Below, one piece after another: positions 32,317 through 43,366 of a stretch of 64,000 nucleotides of DNA. The stretch comes from Massospora cicadina (lineage: Eukaryota > Entomophthoromycota > Entomophthoromycetes > Entomophthorales > Entomophthoraceae), in the NCBI GenBank assembly GCA_022478985.1, contig JAKSZP010010636.1:62001-126000 (forward strand), in the 5' to 3' direction. The position numbers and the translations under genes were made by a program. Position 1 is the first letter of the stretch; each line of letters starts with the position of its first letter. A model generated the notes under the pieces. That model was given only the letters and a program-made list of their open reading frames with translations, made no database searches and was not told the origin of the DNA.

Positions 32317-35300
32317 CTATCTCTTGTTGCCAGCGGGAACGCCACTTATGGGGAGGGGGAGGGAACGTGTGAAGGGGCCGTAGCCACTATTGAGCACGTG
32401 TGAAGGAAGGGGTCTGATATGATGAACCAGACTGGGAACCAGGAGGAGACCAGCTGTTGGTGACACGGTGGGAGATATCCAAACATCCACGCTTGAAAGT
32501 GGTCCACCAAATGAGACTGGAATCTGTGGACAGCTTCTGGGAGAGTGGGGATGGAGCCAGCGATGGCATCCAAGACAATCGTGTGGATAGTCCACATGGC
32601 GATTGCAACCACCAGAGCATGGAGGGAGGGTGGAAGGGGGAGGCCATTGATGAAGCAAACATATCTCTTGACAGACTGAAGGGATGCATTTGATCCTGGC
32701 CCAGCAGACGTTGAACTTCGCGCCATATCACTTTAGAGGTGGGGCACTTCTCCAGGCGGTGAAACAGCGTTCCATATTGGCCACACACGACACATGATGA
32801 GTGTAAAGCATTAGAGCGCTCAGCTGTACGATACACACGCCTCAGGCAGCGCCACACATGGGAGCGGACTTGAGGCTGCAACAGAGGATGGTGTGCGTAT
32901 TTCCAGATAGTCTTTTGGGTCTAAGTGGAATAAGGGATGTCCATCATGTCCAGGTAGTCCACCCTGGATAGGACTTGGGGTCGAATGGTGATCACGCCAT
33001 CATGGATGGGTAGCCCCTGTACCTCTTGTGTGAACTGAGGAGAGTGGCGGCCTCTTCGGGTTGTATGTCCACTAATACGAATTCTCCACTCTGCGCTTCG
33101 CATGGAGAGTAGGATTCGTTTGTAGTGGGTTTTAGTCCCGTGAGGACCTGTGGCCGATGTGTGTGATGCGAGGTATTTCATCAGGGAGTGGGGGTTTGAT
33201 GGATTGTTGAGGCCCAAGGCTCGGGAGAAGTTGGATTGGGCCGCACAGGACCAGTGTTGGGATGGGAGTGTAGGAGCGGTGACGACCACGATCCAGGTGC
33301 CCAGGATCTTGGCAGCATGGGCTTTGAAGTCAAGCAGGCCCATGCCACCTTGATGATGAGGGCCAAACATGACCTCTAGCCATACTGGTGGAGGGTGGCC
33401 TGACCAAAGCCATCCTTGCAGCAAAGCATACAGGGATTTGAAGAAGCTTGGGGAGAAGGGGATGGCGTGGGCTCCGAACCAGACTTTGGATAGGAGCATA
33501 GGGTTGGTAAGAACAACTCTGCCAGTGAGGGTAGTAGGGTGGGCTCTGAGAGAGGCGATTCGCTTCGTCACGTTGTCCAGTATATGGCACTCCATTACTG
33601 CGGACGCATATCCGCCTGCCTCCATCCACACGCCCAGATGGCGCACCAGTCCTATGGTAGGACGTGGCACAAAGGGGACACCAGTGGAGTGGTGTGTGTT
33701 GAGTTAGTAAGGCGTGGACGTGGGCGAGCAGATGAGCTGGGTTGGGAACTACTTGCTGGGGCCCAGCAGTTTTGAAATCGACCAAGGAGGATGATTTCAA
33801 TTTTGGAGGCGTTCAGTGTCGCGTTGCTTACCCAGGAATATTCCTGGATGAGGGCTTCAAGCGCGCGTGCACTTTGTTATTAGACACCCCCACCACACAA
33901 TCATCTGCAAATGCCATCATCTTGACTGGGGTTTGGCCTGGCACATGGACCCCAGTGAGGTGAGCATTCACATTTCGCAGTAGTGGGTCAAGGCTGAAGT
34001 TATATATGAGTGGGCTGAGAGGGTCCCCTTGTCGCAGGCCCCTTTGAGGGCGGACTACTTCCATTAGGAAGCCTGGGCCACGCACTGCCATTGTCGCAGA
34101 TTCCGTGAGCAGCATCACCCAGTTTATGAAGCGGGGGGGTAGGCGAAATTGATGGAGGCAGGCCCTAAGGTATTCCCAGTTTACTCTAACATAGGCCTTT
34201 TGTTGGTCCAAGAATACAAGTGCCCCAGAGGCTGTGGACTGAAACACATTAGCCACAGAGTGCACGTTATCCCAAATCGACCTTCTGGGGATGAAACCAA
34301 ATTGTTCTGGGGAGATGATGGCAGATGCTACAGTCCCTAAACGGTTAGCCAAGATTTTTGTTAAAATTTTGGTGTCTGTGTTTGTTAGAGAAATGGGGCA
34401 CCAGTTGGCTAAGTCAAGCTTATCCCCTTTCTTGAAGAGTGTGACAGTAAAGGTCTCATGTCCTCCTGGTAGGAGGCGCATTTCCAACAGGCTTTGGTTG
34501 AGTGAGGCTAGCAGCAATGGGGATATATATTTGAAATATTTTTTGTAGAACTCATATGGAATGCCATCTGGGCCTGGGCATTTTCAGTTTGGCGCACCGC
34601 AAATGGCTGTCCATAATTTGTTTGGAGTAATTAAATTCATTATTTCTGGGTATCAGAAAATGGTGCAGATATGAGCTCGGTCAAGAAATTCTGCCATTTT
34701 GGCCAGCTGAATTGGTTCAGCTCAGTATAACTCAGAGTAATATCTTTGCGTTTCAATTGCCACTTTGGCCAGTGTGTCCGCAATGGAATTATCCAATCTT
34801 TGCACCTGTGTGCAGGCCATGCTCTGGCGTGGTGCAAAAAATTTTTTGAAGAAGTATGCGGTGCACTTGTCGCCTTTAGTGATGCGTGTGGCCCTGTATT
34901 AGACACAAATCTGATGTTTGTGTTGCCTTTCAAGTGCGTTGAGGTGGGCAGCTGCCTCCGCCCACTTCTGGCCCCATGCAGGGCTTTATCCTGTGGCTGG
35001 AATGTTGGACTCCAAGTGGGCCAATTCCACCAGCGTGTGCACGATAACCGCTGATGTGGCTTGTGAGCATCTGGAGGAGAGATGGTGATATTGGCGGATG
35101 GTGTCCTCTTTGAAAGTTGCCCATGTGGAAATGGGGTCCGCGCAAAATGGTGCAACAAACAATTTCGCCAAAGTTGCCTCTTCCACCCATGTGGAAAATC
35201 CTGGTGACGCGAGTTCAGGGGGCAGATTTTGCACCAATGTGGGGCCTTTGCAACTGTGACGGGTAAGTGGTATGTTATTGAGACCAGTCGGTGGTCAGAG

Positions 35301-35971
35301 AATTCCATTTTCGTTGTTTTGAAGCGGGAGATGTGGGGTTGGAATTTCGCCGGCATTAGAATAAGGTCAATGCGGGTCATGGACCTTAATTGGCTGTTGT
35401 GGATGTGGGGATGCGTCATGTTTTTGAGCAGTGGGGCATGTTGCGGCAGCGCAACCATTAACTCAAGGGTGGCTTTTAGAACGCGTAGTTCTACGTGACC
35501 CTGTGGGGCGTGGGGTGAGTGTGGCCGCCGGTCCATTGGTGAGGTTAGCCAACAGTTCATGTCGCCAACTAGGAAAGAATCAGGGGGTAGCAGGAGGGAT
35601 TTGACTGATGAGAAAAATTCCCGATGCTCATGTGCACCTTTTGGGGCATAAATATTGATGATTGTGTGCGCAACATCAGCCCATGAGAAGGTGACAACAA
35701 GCACTCAGCCATTTAGGAATGTTTCTGAGGATGTGAATTTGAAAAAATTATTTTTCTGAATTAGCACCCCACAGTGCTTTGACCGAAAGGATAGGGATGG
35801 TAGGAGCATTGTTTTCCAAGCTTCCTCAGAACCTCGTGGACAGTGGGACTCCTGGATGGCCAGGATATCCACGGGTAAATTGTTTTGTAAAAAACTCAGT
35901 TTCCTAGCCTGGGACAGGGAGGCCTTGAGTCCGGTGATATTCAGCATCCCTAGAGTGAAGGTTTCCCCCAT
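32317..35971 (-). pseudogene. LINE2 ORF2 (endonuclease-reverse transcriptase)
   Basis: Starts MGETFTLGMLNITGL at 35971. The endonuclease reads LAIQESH (about 35855), CGVLIQK, a premature TGA at 35705-35707, then INIYAP, LVGDMNCWL (35545-35575), RIDLIL (35355-35375) and SDHRLVSI. The RT reads FKKGDKLDLANWCPISL, QFGFIPRRS, FLDQQKAYVRV (motif A, where LINE1 has the family Asp in AYDRV and this copy has Val), GLRQGDPLSPL (34015-34045) and AFADD (33895-33918). The C-terminal CCHC finger is encoded at about 32737-32800. A late stop (AQ then TAG, 32387) truncates the tail that LINE1 retains. Frameshifts near 35230, 34640 and 33830 disable it. Confidence 0.88.
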
Positions 35972-35977
35972 CGCACC

Positions 35978-37388
35978 TTAGGTGCTAGGGGGTGGGCCCC
36001 CGGGCCCACCAGCCTCTTCCAGGTCCCCACGGGCTTTCACAGCAGTGCAGGTGTTAGCAGCAACGCTATCGGGGTTTTTGTTAATTTTTGTGGAAAGAGT
36101 TGCATTGGCTTTGGCCTTCGCTTTTTGTTTTCCCAATGTTGGACAAATTTTTTGCAGTGCAGATAAGTTTGGTGTACCGACGAGTGGGGCAAAAAAAATT
36201 TTCAGTTGGGATAGGTCCCAAGTCAGTTTCAACCAGAGCTTGGGTGAAGCGATTGGGTGAGATTGAATCTCCCATCAGATCCTCAGATTGAGTGGCCCAC
36301 TCAGCATGGGCCTCCCAAAATGAATGGGTGATGGATTCCTGAGTCACTTCTGCCGCAAAGGTCTCCATGTCCTCCTGGCGTTGTGAGTGTGGGATGGTGT
36401 TGGCCTTGGCCGCTTCCTTGGCTGTAGCCCTATGGGCCTGCTTGGCCTTCTTCTGCTCCTGCGGTGAGATGGGCTTTACCAATAGGTAGCAGCCTTGTGC
36501 TCCCCACGGGAAAGCCTCCTTGGTGCTTGCGGTTGATTTGTAGTGCGCCTCTCCGCTAGCCATGGCCGCTGAGGGGTGCTCTTAGAATATGACGCCCTCC
36601 TTGATGGGGCATGCATGCACCTTATGGCCAAACGCATCACAGTGGGTGCAAATGGGGGCGCGCTGTCCACAGTTACCCAGAATGGGTGGGTGGTATGCCC
36701 TGCGATGTCAATAAAGGTGGAGTGCGGGATCTGGGTTAGGTCCTTCGCAATCTCCTCAGTTGGGGTCAGAACTGCGATGGCTTTGCCGGTGCACAGGTGT
36801 GGCATCAGCATGAAGTGTTGCATTTTGAAAGATTATATTTCGCCATATTTGGTGAGACCATCTTTCAGGTGTTGCTCCAAAATGTCATGTTTTACCGTAG
36901 TAGGCAAAAAGTCAAACGTGAGGAAAAATTGGTTTGATTTTGTCCTTCTGGTGCATTTAGTTTCGATGACCTGTTGACCTTCAGGGAGGTTGACCACTAT
37001 GCGCACCACTGCACCCTTGTCTGCTGCTATTTTGCTTTTGAAACCTAGGTCCAGCCAACCGCGCGACATGGAGTGAGGTGCAATGTACACCGCAGTTGGG
37101 AAAATTTTGTGTACATCTTCACAAAATTTTTCCCATAAGGCCATTTTTTGGATGTCCAGATACACACAGACTCCGAATTCCACCGAAGAAAGTGGCTGGG
37201 AGTGTGGCGTATTGATGTACTGGTTGTATCATGCTTGCCACGCGAGTATCTCTGGGGAAATTGTGACCGCCAGTTTTTTTAGATTTTTTTTCTATTCCGC
37301 CGGATTCTCCTGGGCGTTTTTGAATGTTAGAGGCCGCGGGCCTTCCGCCTGCTCCTCTTGCCTTGCTTGCCCAACTGCTCCCAGACAT
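35978..37388 (-). pseudogene. LINE2 ORF1 (CCHC RNA-binding protein)
   Basis: Starts at ATG 37386-37388 (MSGSSWASK...) and ends at the stop near 35978-35980, only a few bases before the ORF2 ATG. Order: basic, Ser/Gly/Lys-rich N-terminus; a conserved globular region (about 36833-37183) with WEKFCEDVH and GWLDLGFK; a second region ending in HPFWVTV; a CCHC knuckle C-x2-C-x4-H-x4-C at 36609-36650; and a Lys/Ala/Gln-rich C-terminus (36081-36563). At least two frame changes and one stop after the knuckle break it. Role by family: LINE RNA binding. It is the best local comparator for the E ORF1. Confidence 0.82.
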
Positions 37389-37490
37389 GGGTGCAGACTA
37401 ATCTCCTCTATGAGATTATTAAACTAGATTTAGTCTTGAATTGAATAGGTTTCAAAAGTGTTTGCAACGAGAAAGAAAAGTTTAAACTGT

Positions 37491-37790
37491 GGTCTTGCAC
37501 AATGTTAACCATTTACTTTTATCTATTTTAAATTCATTTGCACACGCACCATTGGGTCTCCCAGGTTCCCTCCAGCCTAGGGAGCCTATACATTACCCCT
37601 ATGAGTCCCGTGTGGTTCCCTTTTAGTTACTTCTTCCACTGATAAATATCACTGCATAAGTTATTCTAGCTCAAGCACCCTCTGCTGGGCTCTAGTAACA
37701 TTTGTACTAATGACTAGTTCCCTGTCGTTGGCCCTGTGCACTATGCACTACCACGCTGGGAACAAGAGAATTATAGACACTCTCATTACA
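37491..37790 (+). repeat. A1 3' LTR, second part
   Basis: Right copy of the LINE2 target duplication followed by the rest of the LTR, matching 24417-24701 and ending ACTCTCATTACA. Immediately after it, at 37791, begins the 3' end of element C on the other strand. Confidence 0.85.
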
Positions 37791-37919
37791 TATTGCGTGA
37801 GAGCTACATTTTTGTAAGCCTTGGGCAACTTGATTGCGATTAAAGTTAATACTTTTATGGGGGGGGAGACTGGGGAGCATCAGGATGGGACACATGAAAC
37901 GCCTTGACCAGTTCCATGC

Positions 37920-38085
37920 AGTTCGTGCAATTATGGGTCCTGACCCAGATTTTTCATAGGCTGGATAACCCTTCCAAGTGACAAGATATTTAACTGCCTC
38001 TGAGATTTGTGGAATGGTAAAATGCTCTCCACTTCGGCCTCCTCCACATCCTCAATCAATATTTGCTCAGGACCCAAGGAGATAG
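37920..38085 (-). pseudogene. C chromodomain, frameshifted
   Basis: The frame 37931-38278 reads ILIEDVEEAEVESILPFHKSQ, the first strand of a chromodomain. In another phase the following bases read VKYLVTWKGYPAYEKSGS, the remaining core with the YLVTWKGY signature. A single frameshift near 38005 separates the halves. The upstream part of the frame (LGPHLVKDDLVMCFPVKF...LELP-like) is the integrase C-terminal domain. Confidence 0.8.
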
Positions 38086-39060
38086 TCCCCTTTAACAGTA
38101 ACAGCTGAGATTTGTATAAGATTGATGTTGTTTCCAGTGAGATGGAAAACTTAACCGGAAAGCACATTACTAAATCATCCTTTACCAAGTGGGGACCCAA
38201 ACGCTTGCTTGTAAACTTCTGGGAGGGTAACTGTATCCTCAAATGATGCATATCAAGCATGTCATATGAACCCATCACAATATCATGGCCAGGAAGCCAC
38301 TTCCAATCTGCAAAACGCTTGTGGTTACAATTGCCTTAGTGAGATGCTCCTGCACCAAGAACTGATTAGATTAAATGTGCTCTACATGATCCGCGGCAGC
38401 TAGGAACTCTGGACGTAGACAATTACTAACCAAAAACGAGGTGTTATACCTCAAAGTTTCTTCATAGGGGAAATCACCATAGATACATGACTCATTGTTA
38501 TAAGCAAATTGAATGAAAGGAGAATCATTGGCCCAAGTATCTCTCATGGACACAGCATAGAAGCGTAAGTGCTGTTTCAAGATTAGATTAACCGCTCAGT
38601 TTGTCCATCAGACTGTGGATGATATGCTGTGGAATGACAGGGTGTAATTTTTAAAATGGATAAAAGCTCATTCAAGAACTGCGCTGTAAACTGGTGACCA
38701 CAGTCATTGATAATCTCCTATGGTAGACCAAACATAGAAAACACATGGCGCATTAAGAGACGGGAAGTTTTTTCTGATGAAATTGCAGAAGAGCATGGGA
38801 TAAATAGGCCAAATTTTATTCTTTGATCGACCACCACCATCACTGCAGTAAACCCATTATAACAGGGAAGTTTGACAATAAAATCCACGGACACTGATGT
38901 CCAGGGACCCTCCGCTTGTTGTAAAGGGTGAAGGAGACCATTCTTTCCTGATTGATCAGACTTGGTCTATGTGCAGGTAACACAATTGGCGATCCAGGAC
39001 AGTACTTCTTTTGACAAGCCCACCCAATTATAAGTCTGCTTAAATAAATCAAAACATTTT
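38086..39060 (-). pseudogene. C integrase
   Basis: From 39060 leftwards: a CPGSPIV...HRPS zinc-binding end in one frame, with VKLPCYNGF..VMVVVDQRIKFG near 38820-38880 in another; GLP..IINDCGHQF near 38690-38720 (second catalytic Asp region); SIPQSDGQTERLI near 38590-38630 with the catalytic Glu; and the frame 38371-38580 (HLRFYAVSMRDTWANDSPFIQFAYNN). Frameshifts throughout. Confidence 0.75.
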
Positions 39061-39338
39061 TAATACCCAGATGACCAATTGTGAGGGGTCATGATGAGCC
39101 CAAAACACTTTGGCTCATAAAAGAGGAGGAACCCACACCCATGAAAAAAATAAATAAGACCCTCCACAAAGGAATATAGGGAATACTTATGAGCTGATTG
39201 GACAATTGTTCCAATATCTCCACTCCTTAAGGACAGGTCATAGAGCTGCTAAAAACTGTGAAATAAGAGGCGCATCAGGAGCTAAGTCCACTGACGAGAC
39301 CACATGAGGTATAATGGATAAGATTTGGGTAGTGTGAA

Positions 39339-39800
39339 TCACGGTGACCAGGTCTGCTTTATCTGAGTCCATGAGGCAATGAGCAGGGTATGACTAAGAA
39401 AATCAGGAAGCATGTTTAATGTCCCTTTCCTGGAATTGTATTTGAAGTTAAAACTACATAAATCCTGGTAGTGGCGAGCTTCCCTGTGTGCCAAATTCTG
39501 TTGATTATGAAAATACAAAATGACTTGGTGATCCATACGCACTGTTATCTCATGCATAACGCCTTGTAGCAAATTCTGTTAATGAGTCAAAGCCCATGCT
39601 ACAAATGCCAACTCATTATTGTAGATGGGTCAAGATTGTTCAGTAGAGAAGAATTTGTGGGAAAAATTGCAACCGTATGTTCCAAACCATTGTGCTCCTG
39701 AAGCAAAAGGCCCCAACTGCAACAGATGATGCATCATATGCAATGATATAGGATTTGGAAGGGTCCACATGTTTTAAGATGGGGGTAATAAGAAACCATC
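39339..39800 (-). pseudogene. C RNase H domain
   Basis: YIIAYDASSVAVGAF near 39700-39755 supplies the first catalytic Asp. The frame 39339-39572 adds VRMDHQVILYFHNQQNLAHREARHYQD and NSRKGTLNMLPDFLSHT, the end of the gypsy RNase H domain. Broken between these blocks. Confidence 0.75.
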
Positions 39801-40650
39801 TTTTATTGACTCAAATTCCTGCTGGCGCTCAAGAGTTTAATGAAAGGGAACATTCTTACCCGTGAGTGAGTAAAGAGGAGATACTAACTGGAAAAAGCTC
39901 TGGGAAAGTTTTGTTTATAAAAATGATAGTTCCCAAAAAGCTTCTAAGTTGTTTTTGGCCTGTTGAAATTGTCCATTTGCGGATGGCATCCAACTTTTTA
40001 GGGTAATAGCTTACCCATCTTTTAAGACAAGATTGCCCAAAAAGGTAATCTCCTCCCTATAAAACTCTCATTTTTAAGGCTTGAAGAACAGGCCCACCTT
40101 GTGCAGGGAAGCCACTACCGCTTCCAAGTCTTTTGCATGTTGTTTAGGAGTCAGGGAGTGAAAAATTATCATCATTGTATGCAACTGTGCAAGGGAATAG
40201 GAGATTACCATGCACACTAATGATCATTCTTTGAAATGTGGCCGGTTCATACTTCAACCTGAAGGGCATTACTCAAAATTAAAAAATAACCCTCTTCATT
40301 CAGATAGTGTTAAGTCATTCCTGACCTTCCTTCACCTGAATTTTGTTAAAGGCACTAACAAGGTCAAGCTTAGTGAACACATGCAACTTAGCAAATTATT
40401 GACTTATAGTTTGCTCCAGGGCAAAGGATAGGGAAAATGAACTGTGAATTTTATTCAGGTGACCATAATCCACACAGGGACGAAGGGAACCATCAGACTT
40501 CTTAAAAATGATGGGAGAATCAACTGGAGATGTCTTTAAAAACACCCTTTCTTAAGCATTTCATCAACCAAGGATTAAGAGCAGCCTCCTCTTCCACTGA
40601 ATGTGGGTACAAAGGGCAGTTAATATTAACCACCTGTACCATTGTTCTAA
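39801..40650 (-). pseudogene. C reverse transcriptase
   Basis: From 40600 leftwards: YPHSVEEEAALNPWL and LRKGVFLKTSPVDSPIIF in shifting frames, then KKSDGSLRPCVDYGHLNKI near 40450-40510. A palm block follows, then the catalytic strand AYNDDNFSL, with YNDD at 40168-40179 instead of YMDD. It continues KQHAKDLEAVVASLHKVGLFF and EITFLGNLVLKDG near 40000-40060. Confidence 0.75.
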
Positions 40651-40769
40651 ACAATAAATCGAATTTAGTATGAGGGGGAGATGGTACTACCTCTCAGAAT
40701 TGAAAATACTTCAGTAGCCCAATAATGCCTCAGGGAAATCTGATGGAAGGTGTCAGGCAAACAGCAAGT

Positions 40770-41900
40770 TGTTTTTAGACCGTCCTGCCAGTTCAAGTGC
40801 CAAAGCACCCAAACGGCAAACCCAAATGCCAGTGGCACTGCTGGTATGACGGTTATTGAACTAGAAAGGAGTTATGCCATTAAGTACCCATGAGCCATAA
40901 TCTTGAATAGACACCTAGCAAAATACCAGATGAACATGGTCTTAACCCCTAAGGGTTGTTGGAATACCGGCGGAAAAGGTGGTTTGGTCTTAATCATAAG
41001 AACTTGAATTGAGTAAAGGGTTTTTGTTGGAAAGATAAAGAAAATTGACCAACAATTTTCTCAGTTCAATGCAACTGATTAAATAGTGTTTGATTGGTAA
41101 TAGGTCAAAGCAGGGGTCAGGTCCCACATTTTGACTTAACCAGGCGAATTTTCAGGAGAGGGGCAGATAATTTCAATTAAACTGACATCAAAGTATTTGG
41201 TTGTAGGCTGAGTCACTATTGGTTTGTCCAAAAATGCCTGTACTGATGCTCAACTGTGTTTACATCAGTTGGCGTGAAGGCATTTGGCCCAAAAAGCAAT
41301 GGGAATTCCCAGGGCCACCCCACATAGGTAAGTTCCCAATTGGTTGGAAATGGGTTCAGGATGGCCAACTCGCCTGTGCCTGGTCACTGGGGCGTTTGTT
41401 CGGCCAAAAGAGTGGCTTTGGGTGCAACTCCCAATTCTTGAACTAGATGTTTTGATTTATTGGTGACAATCCCTGATGATTTTGAAGGGGATGTAGCAAT
41501 GGCAATCATATCACTTGAAGGCTCAATATCATCTGCAATTACGGTCAATAATTCTCTTACAATCTTTTTCCAAAGCTGTGTTCCCTATTCTTGGGTTTTA
41601 TTCCCATTGGTTTCAGACCTTCCAACATTGATTTGATAATCTTGGCGCATATTTCCTCAATTTGGTGGACAAGATTGGCTGAGGTGAGCGCAGGTACTGG
41701 GGGAGGAATTTTAATATGGAGTGCTATTACCCAGCACTCATCTACCATGTGGGCGAGATCGCCCTGGGTGATGAGGGGTATAGCCACCCTCTTTTTACCC
41801 TTCTTGTTTGGAAATGAGAAAATCGCCCGATCTATGCAAAGGGGACGTTCCCCTGGAATTACAGAAGGCCCACAGGGGAAATGAGGCTAGTGATGTAACT
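40770..41900 (-). repeat. Repeat family G, copy G2, between C protease and RT
   Basis: Colinear with parts of G1 and G3. The conserved frame 41557-41787 reads IPLITQGDLAHMVDECWV, IPPPVPALTSANLVHQIEEICAKII. It lies where gypsy elements usually have a short protease-RT spacer, so it is either an insertion or an enlarged spacer specific to C. The shared left edge with G1 and G3 (a TTTAGAC.G.CCTGCCA block) supports an independent repeat. Confidence 0.55.
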
Positions 41901-42099
41901 GCGGCCTTGAATTTTAATAAGTTTATCTACTAAAGGAAACTCCATCTCCGTCTGATCATTAGCAAATGACAACATATTAGACTCCAAATGAATTCTAACA
42001 TGTTGTCAGTGCCACCAACCTACCCCCAAAATTACTGAAAACAAAAATTTTGGCATTGTGTAAAATTGATCTCAAAAGCTAAATTGGTGAACCAAAATA

Positions 42100-42300
42100 A
42101 AGTTATGTCCGTTGGTCTAGGTATGAGGGCTGGGAGGATGATAAAGCAATCTTCATCATAGGACCCAAGTTCAGGTCAAGCTCCAACTGGTGGGCTAGCT
42201 CTACACTTGTAAAATTAACTTCTGGTCCATTATCCGATAAGACCATAAAGGATATGTGGTGAGCTCTAATATTAATCTTCATGGGCAACAAAAATAGGTG
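42100..42300 (-). pseudogene. C protease core
   Basis: The frame 42103-42291 reads MKINIRAHHISFMVLSDNGPEVNFTSVELAHQLEL. VLSDNGPEVNF occupies the place of the retropepsin VDTGA..NF motif, here with the catalytic triad altered (SDN in place of DTG). Inactive. Confidence 0.6.
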
Positions 42301-42393
42301 AAGTTTTGTTTATTAACAGATTCAGTTGTCTCTGCTGTAATTGAAGGGATAGCTAGTAAATCAGGGGGAAGTTCATGGTCCTTTTTGGGAGTG

Positions 42394-42530
42394 AAGTTGG
42401 GAAGAGTAAGGGTGGTTAGCCTGGCAGTTAAAACTGCTTCCACCTAGTGCAGGTTTTAAGTTCAAATCTGTACTGGCAAGAAAAATTCTCGGTGTGGTAT
42501 ATTTGTCCCAAAGTTGGGAAGAGTAAGGGT
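42394..42530 (+). mobile_element. tRNA-derived SINE, copy 1, with 20-bp target duplication
   Basis: The body at 42414-42510 is flanked by AAGTTGGGAAGAGTAAGGGT at 42394-42413 and 42511-42530. It contains an A-box-like TAGCCTGGCAG and a B-box-like AAGTTCAAATCT with the surrounding T-arm, as in copy 2. It ends at TTTGTCCC, shorter than copy 2. Inserted in the element C gag-protease region. Strand is set by the A and B boxes. Confidence 0.8.
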
Positions 42531-43366
42531 TTGGGAAACAGATTCTTCAATATGAGCTTTTACTGACTGATTAACAGTTGAATCAGGATAATTTGACTTG
42601 TGCGTGGGGGAATTGTCTGACTCTTGGGCCAGTACCAATACTATTCAAAGTTAAGAACAAAATCTAAATTGCTATTGGGTAGCTCAATCATATAATTTCC
42701 CACTTGAAGGCGGAGAGCATGGCGAAGGTAGGCATTGATGGAGGTCACAGCCTTACACATTTTTTCCATTGATCCCATAGGGGTAAACCAAACTTTGTGA
42801 TGAGCAGAGGCATAATCCAACGCTCTTTAAAAATTTCTTGGAGCATATCATTTGATAACTAAATTGTGGTAGCCTGTTCACGAAAGGTATGTTTAAAGAG
42901 GCAAGCTAGGGCTTCAGCCATAAAGGAAAGTGATTAAAATAAACGGTCTGAATGTGAAACAGGGGGTTTGAAAGCTGCTGATACTGCTGCAACAAGTGAG
43001 GTAGAATCCCAACATGTGCAGTGGAATGCAGAAGTCCTCACACCCACAACTGGCTTCCCTTTCTAATGCACCCAAAAGGGCAACACCTTGTTGGGCGTTG
43101 AATAGTGAAGCGGCACTATTCAGGGCAATGGAAGAGCATATTTGAACCTCAGTAAGGGCGTCAAGACTTGATTAGCAATATCTTTGGAGGGGACACTCAG
43201 ATTCCCTTCTTGAGCATAAGTGAGGGAAGAGTAGCTGGCCATGGGGCTCTGCTACCATGGAGAAGTTTCTCCAAAGCATTTTGATTGCTACTCACAAAAA
43301 AATTGGCGACTGACCAAACAAACAGCAGTAGACAAACTACTGACTGCACGTTCATTTGATAAAGAG
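42531..43366 (-). pseudogene. C gag region, decayed
   Basis: Begins at MSDTL (43375 region), just after the B LTR leader. Recognisable stretches are SIALNSAASLFNAQQGVALLGALERE near 43030-43140 and CKAVTSINAYLRHALRLQVGNYMIELPN near 42670-42760. These recall the E ORF2 AAVALLVAEFKEGL segment weakly. No zinc knuckle is visible. Frames change repeatedly. Confidence 0.5.

Larger units (their letters stand above)
32204..37506 (-). mobile_element. LINE2: full-length LINE inserted in the A1 3' LTR
   Basis: A LINE on the minus strand bounded by a perfect 16-bp target duplication GGTCTTGCACAATGTT (32204-32219 and 37491-37506). The uninterrupted site is visible in the 5' LTR at 24401-24416. The 3' end reads CCGCAATAAAA on the minus strand. 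About ten bases (37481-37490) at the 5' end have no counterpart in LINE1. ORF1 and ORF2 have the same organisation as LINE1 with fewer lesions. The perfect duplication shows this is one of the younger insertions here. Confidence 0.93.
23840..37790 (+). mobile_element. A1: chromovirus (Ty3/gypsy), multiply interrupted
   Basis: Chromodomain-type LTR retrotransposon on the plus strand. It has a 5' LTR (23840-24701), leader, short ORF, protease, RT, RNase H, integrase, chromodomain remnant, polypurine tract and 3' LTR (31644-32219 plus 37507-37790). Element E2 is inserted before the protease and LINE2 within the 3' LTR. Removing both leaves about 6 kb, a normal gypsy size. Close relative: A3 at 58511-64000. 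RT keeps YMDD, but integrase has lost catalytic residues and there are many stops. Flanks AACTG and TATTG do not match, so no target duplication is preserved. Confidence 0.88.

Noticed and set aside
23835..37795. 5-bp target duplication around A1
   Set aside because: AACTG on the left and TATTG on the right share only part of the bases. I do not count it.
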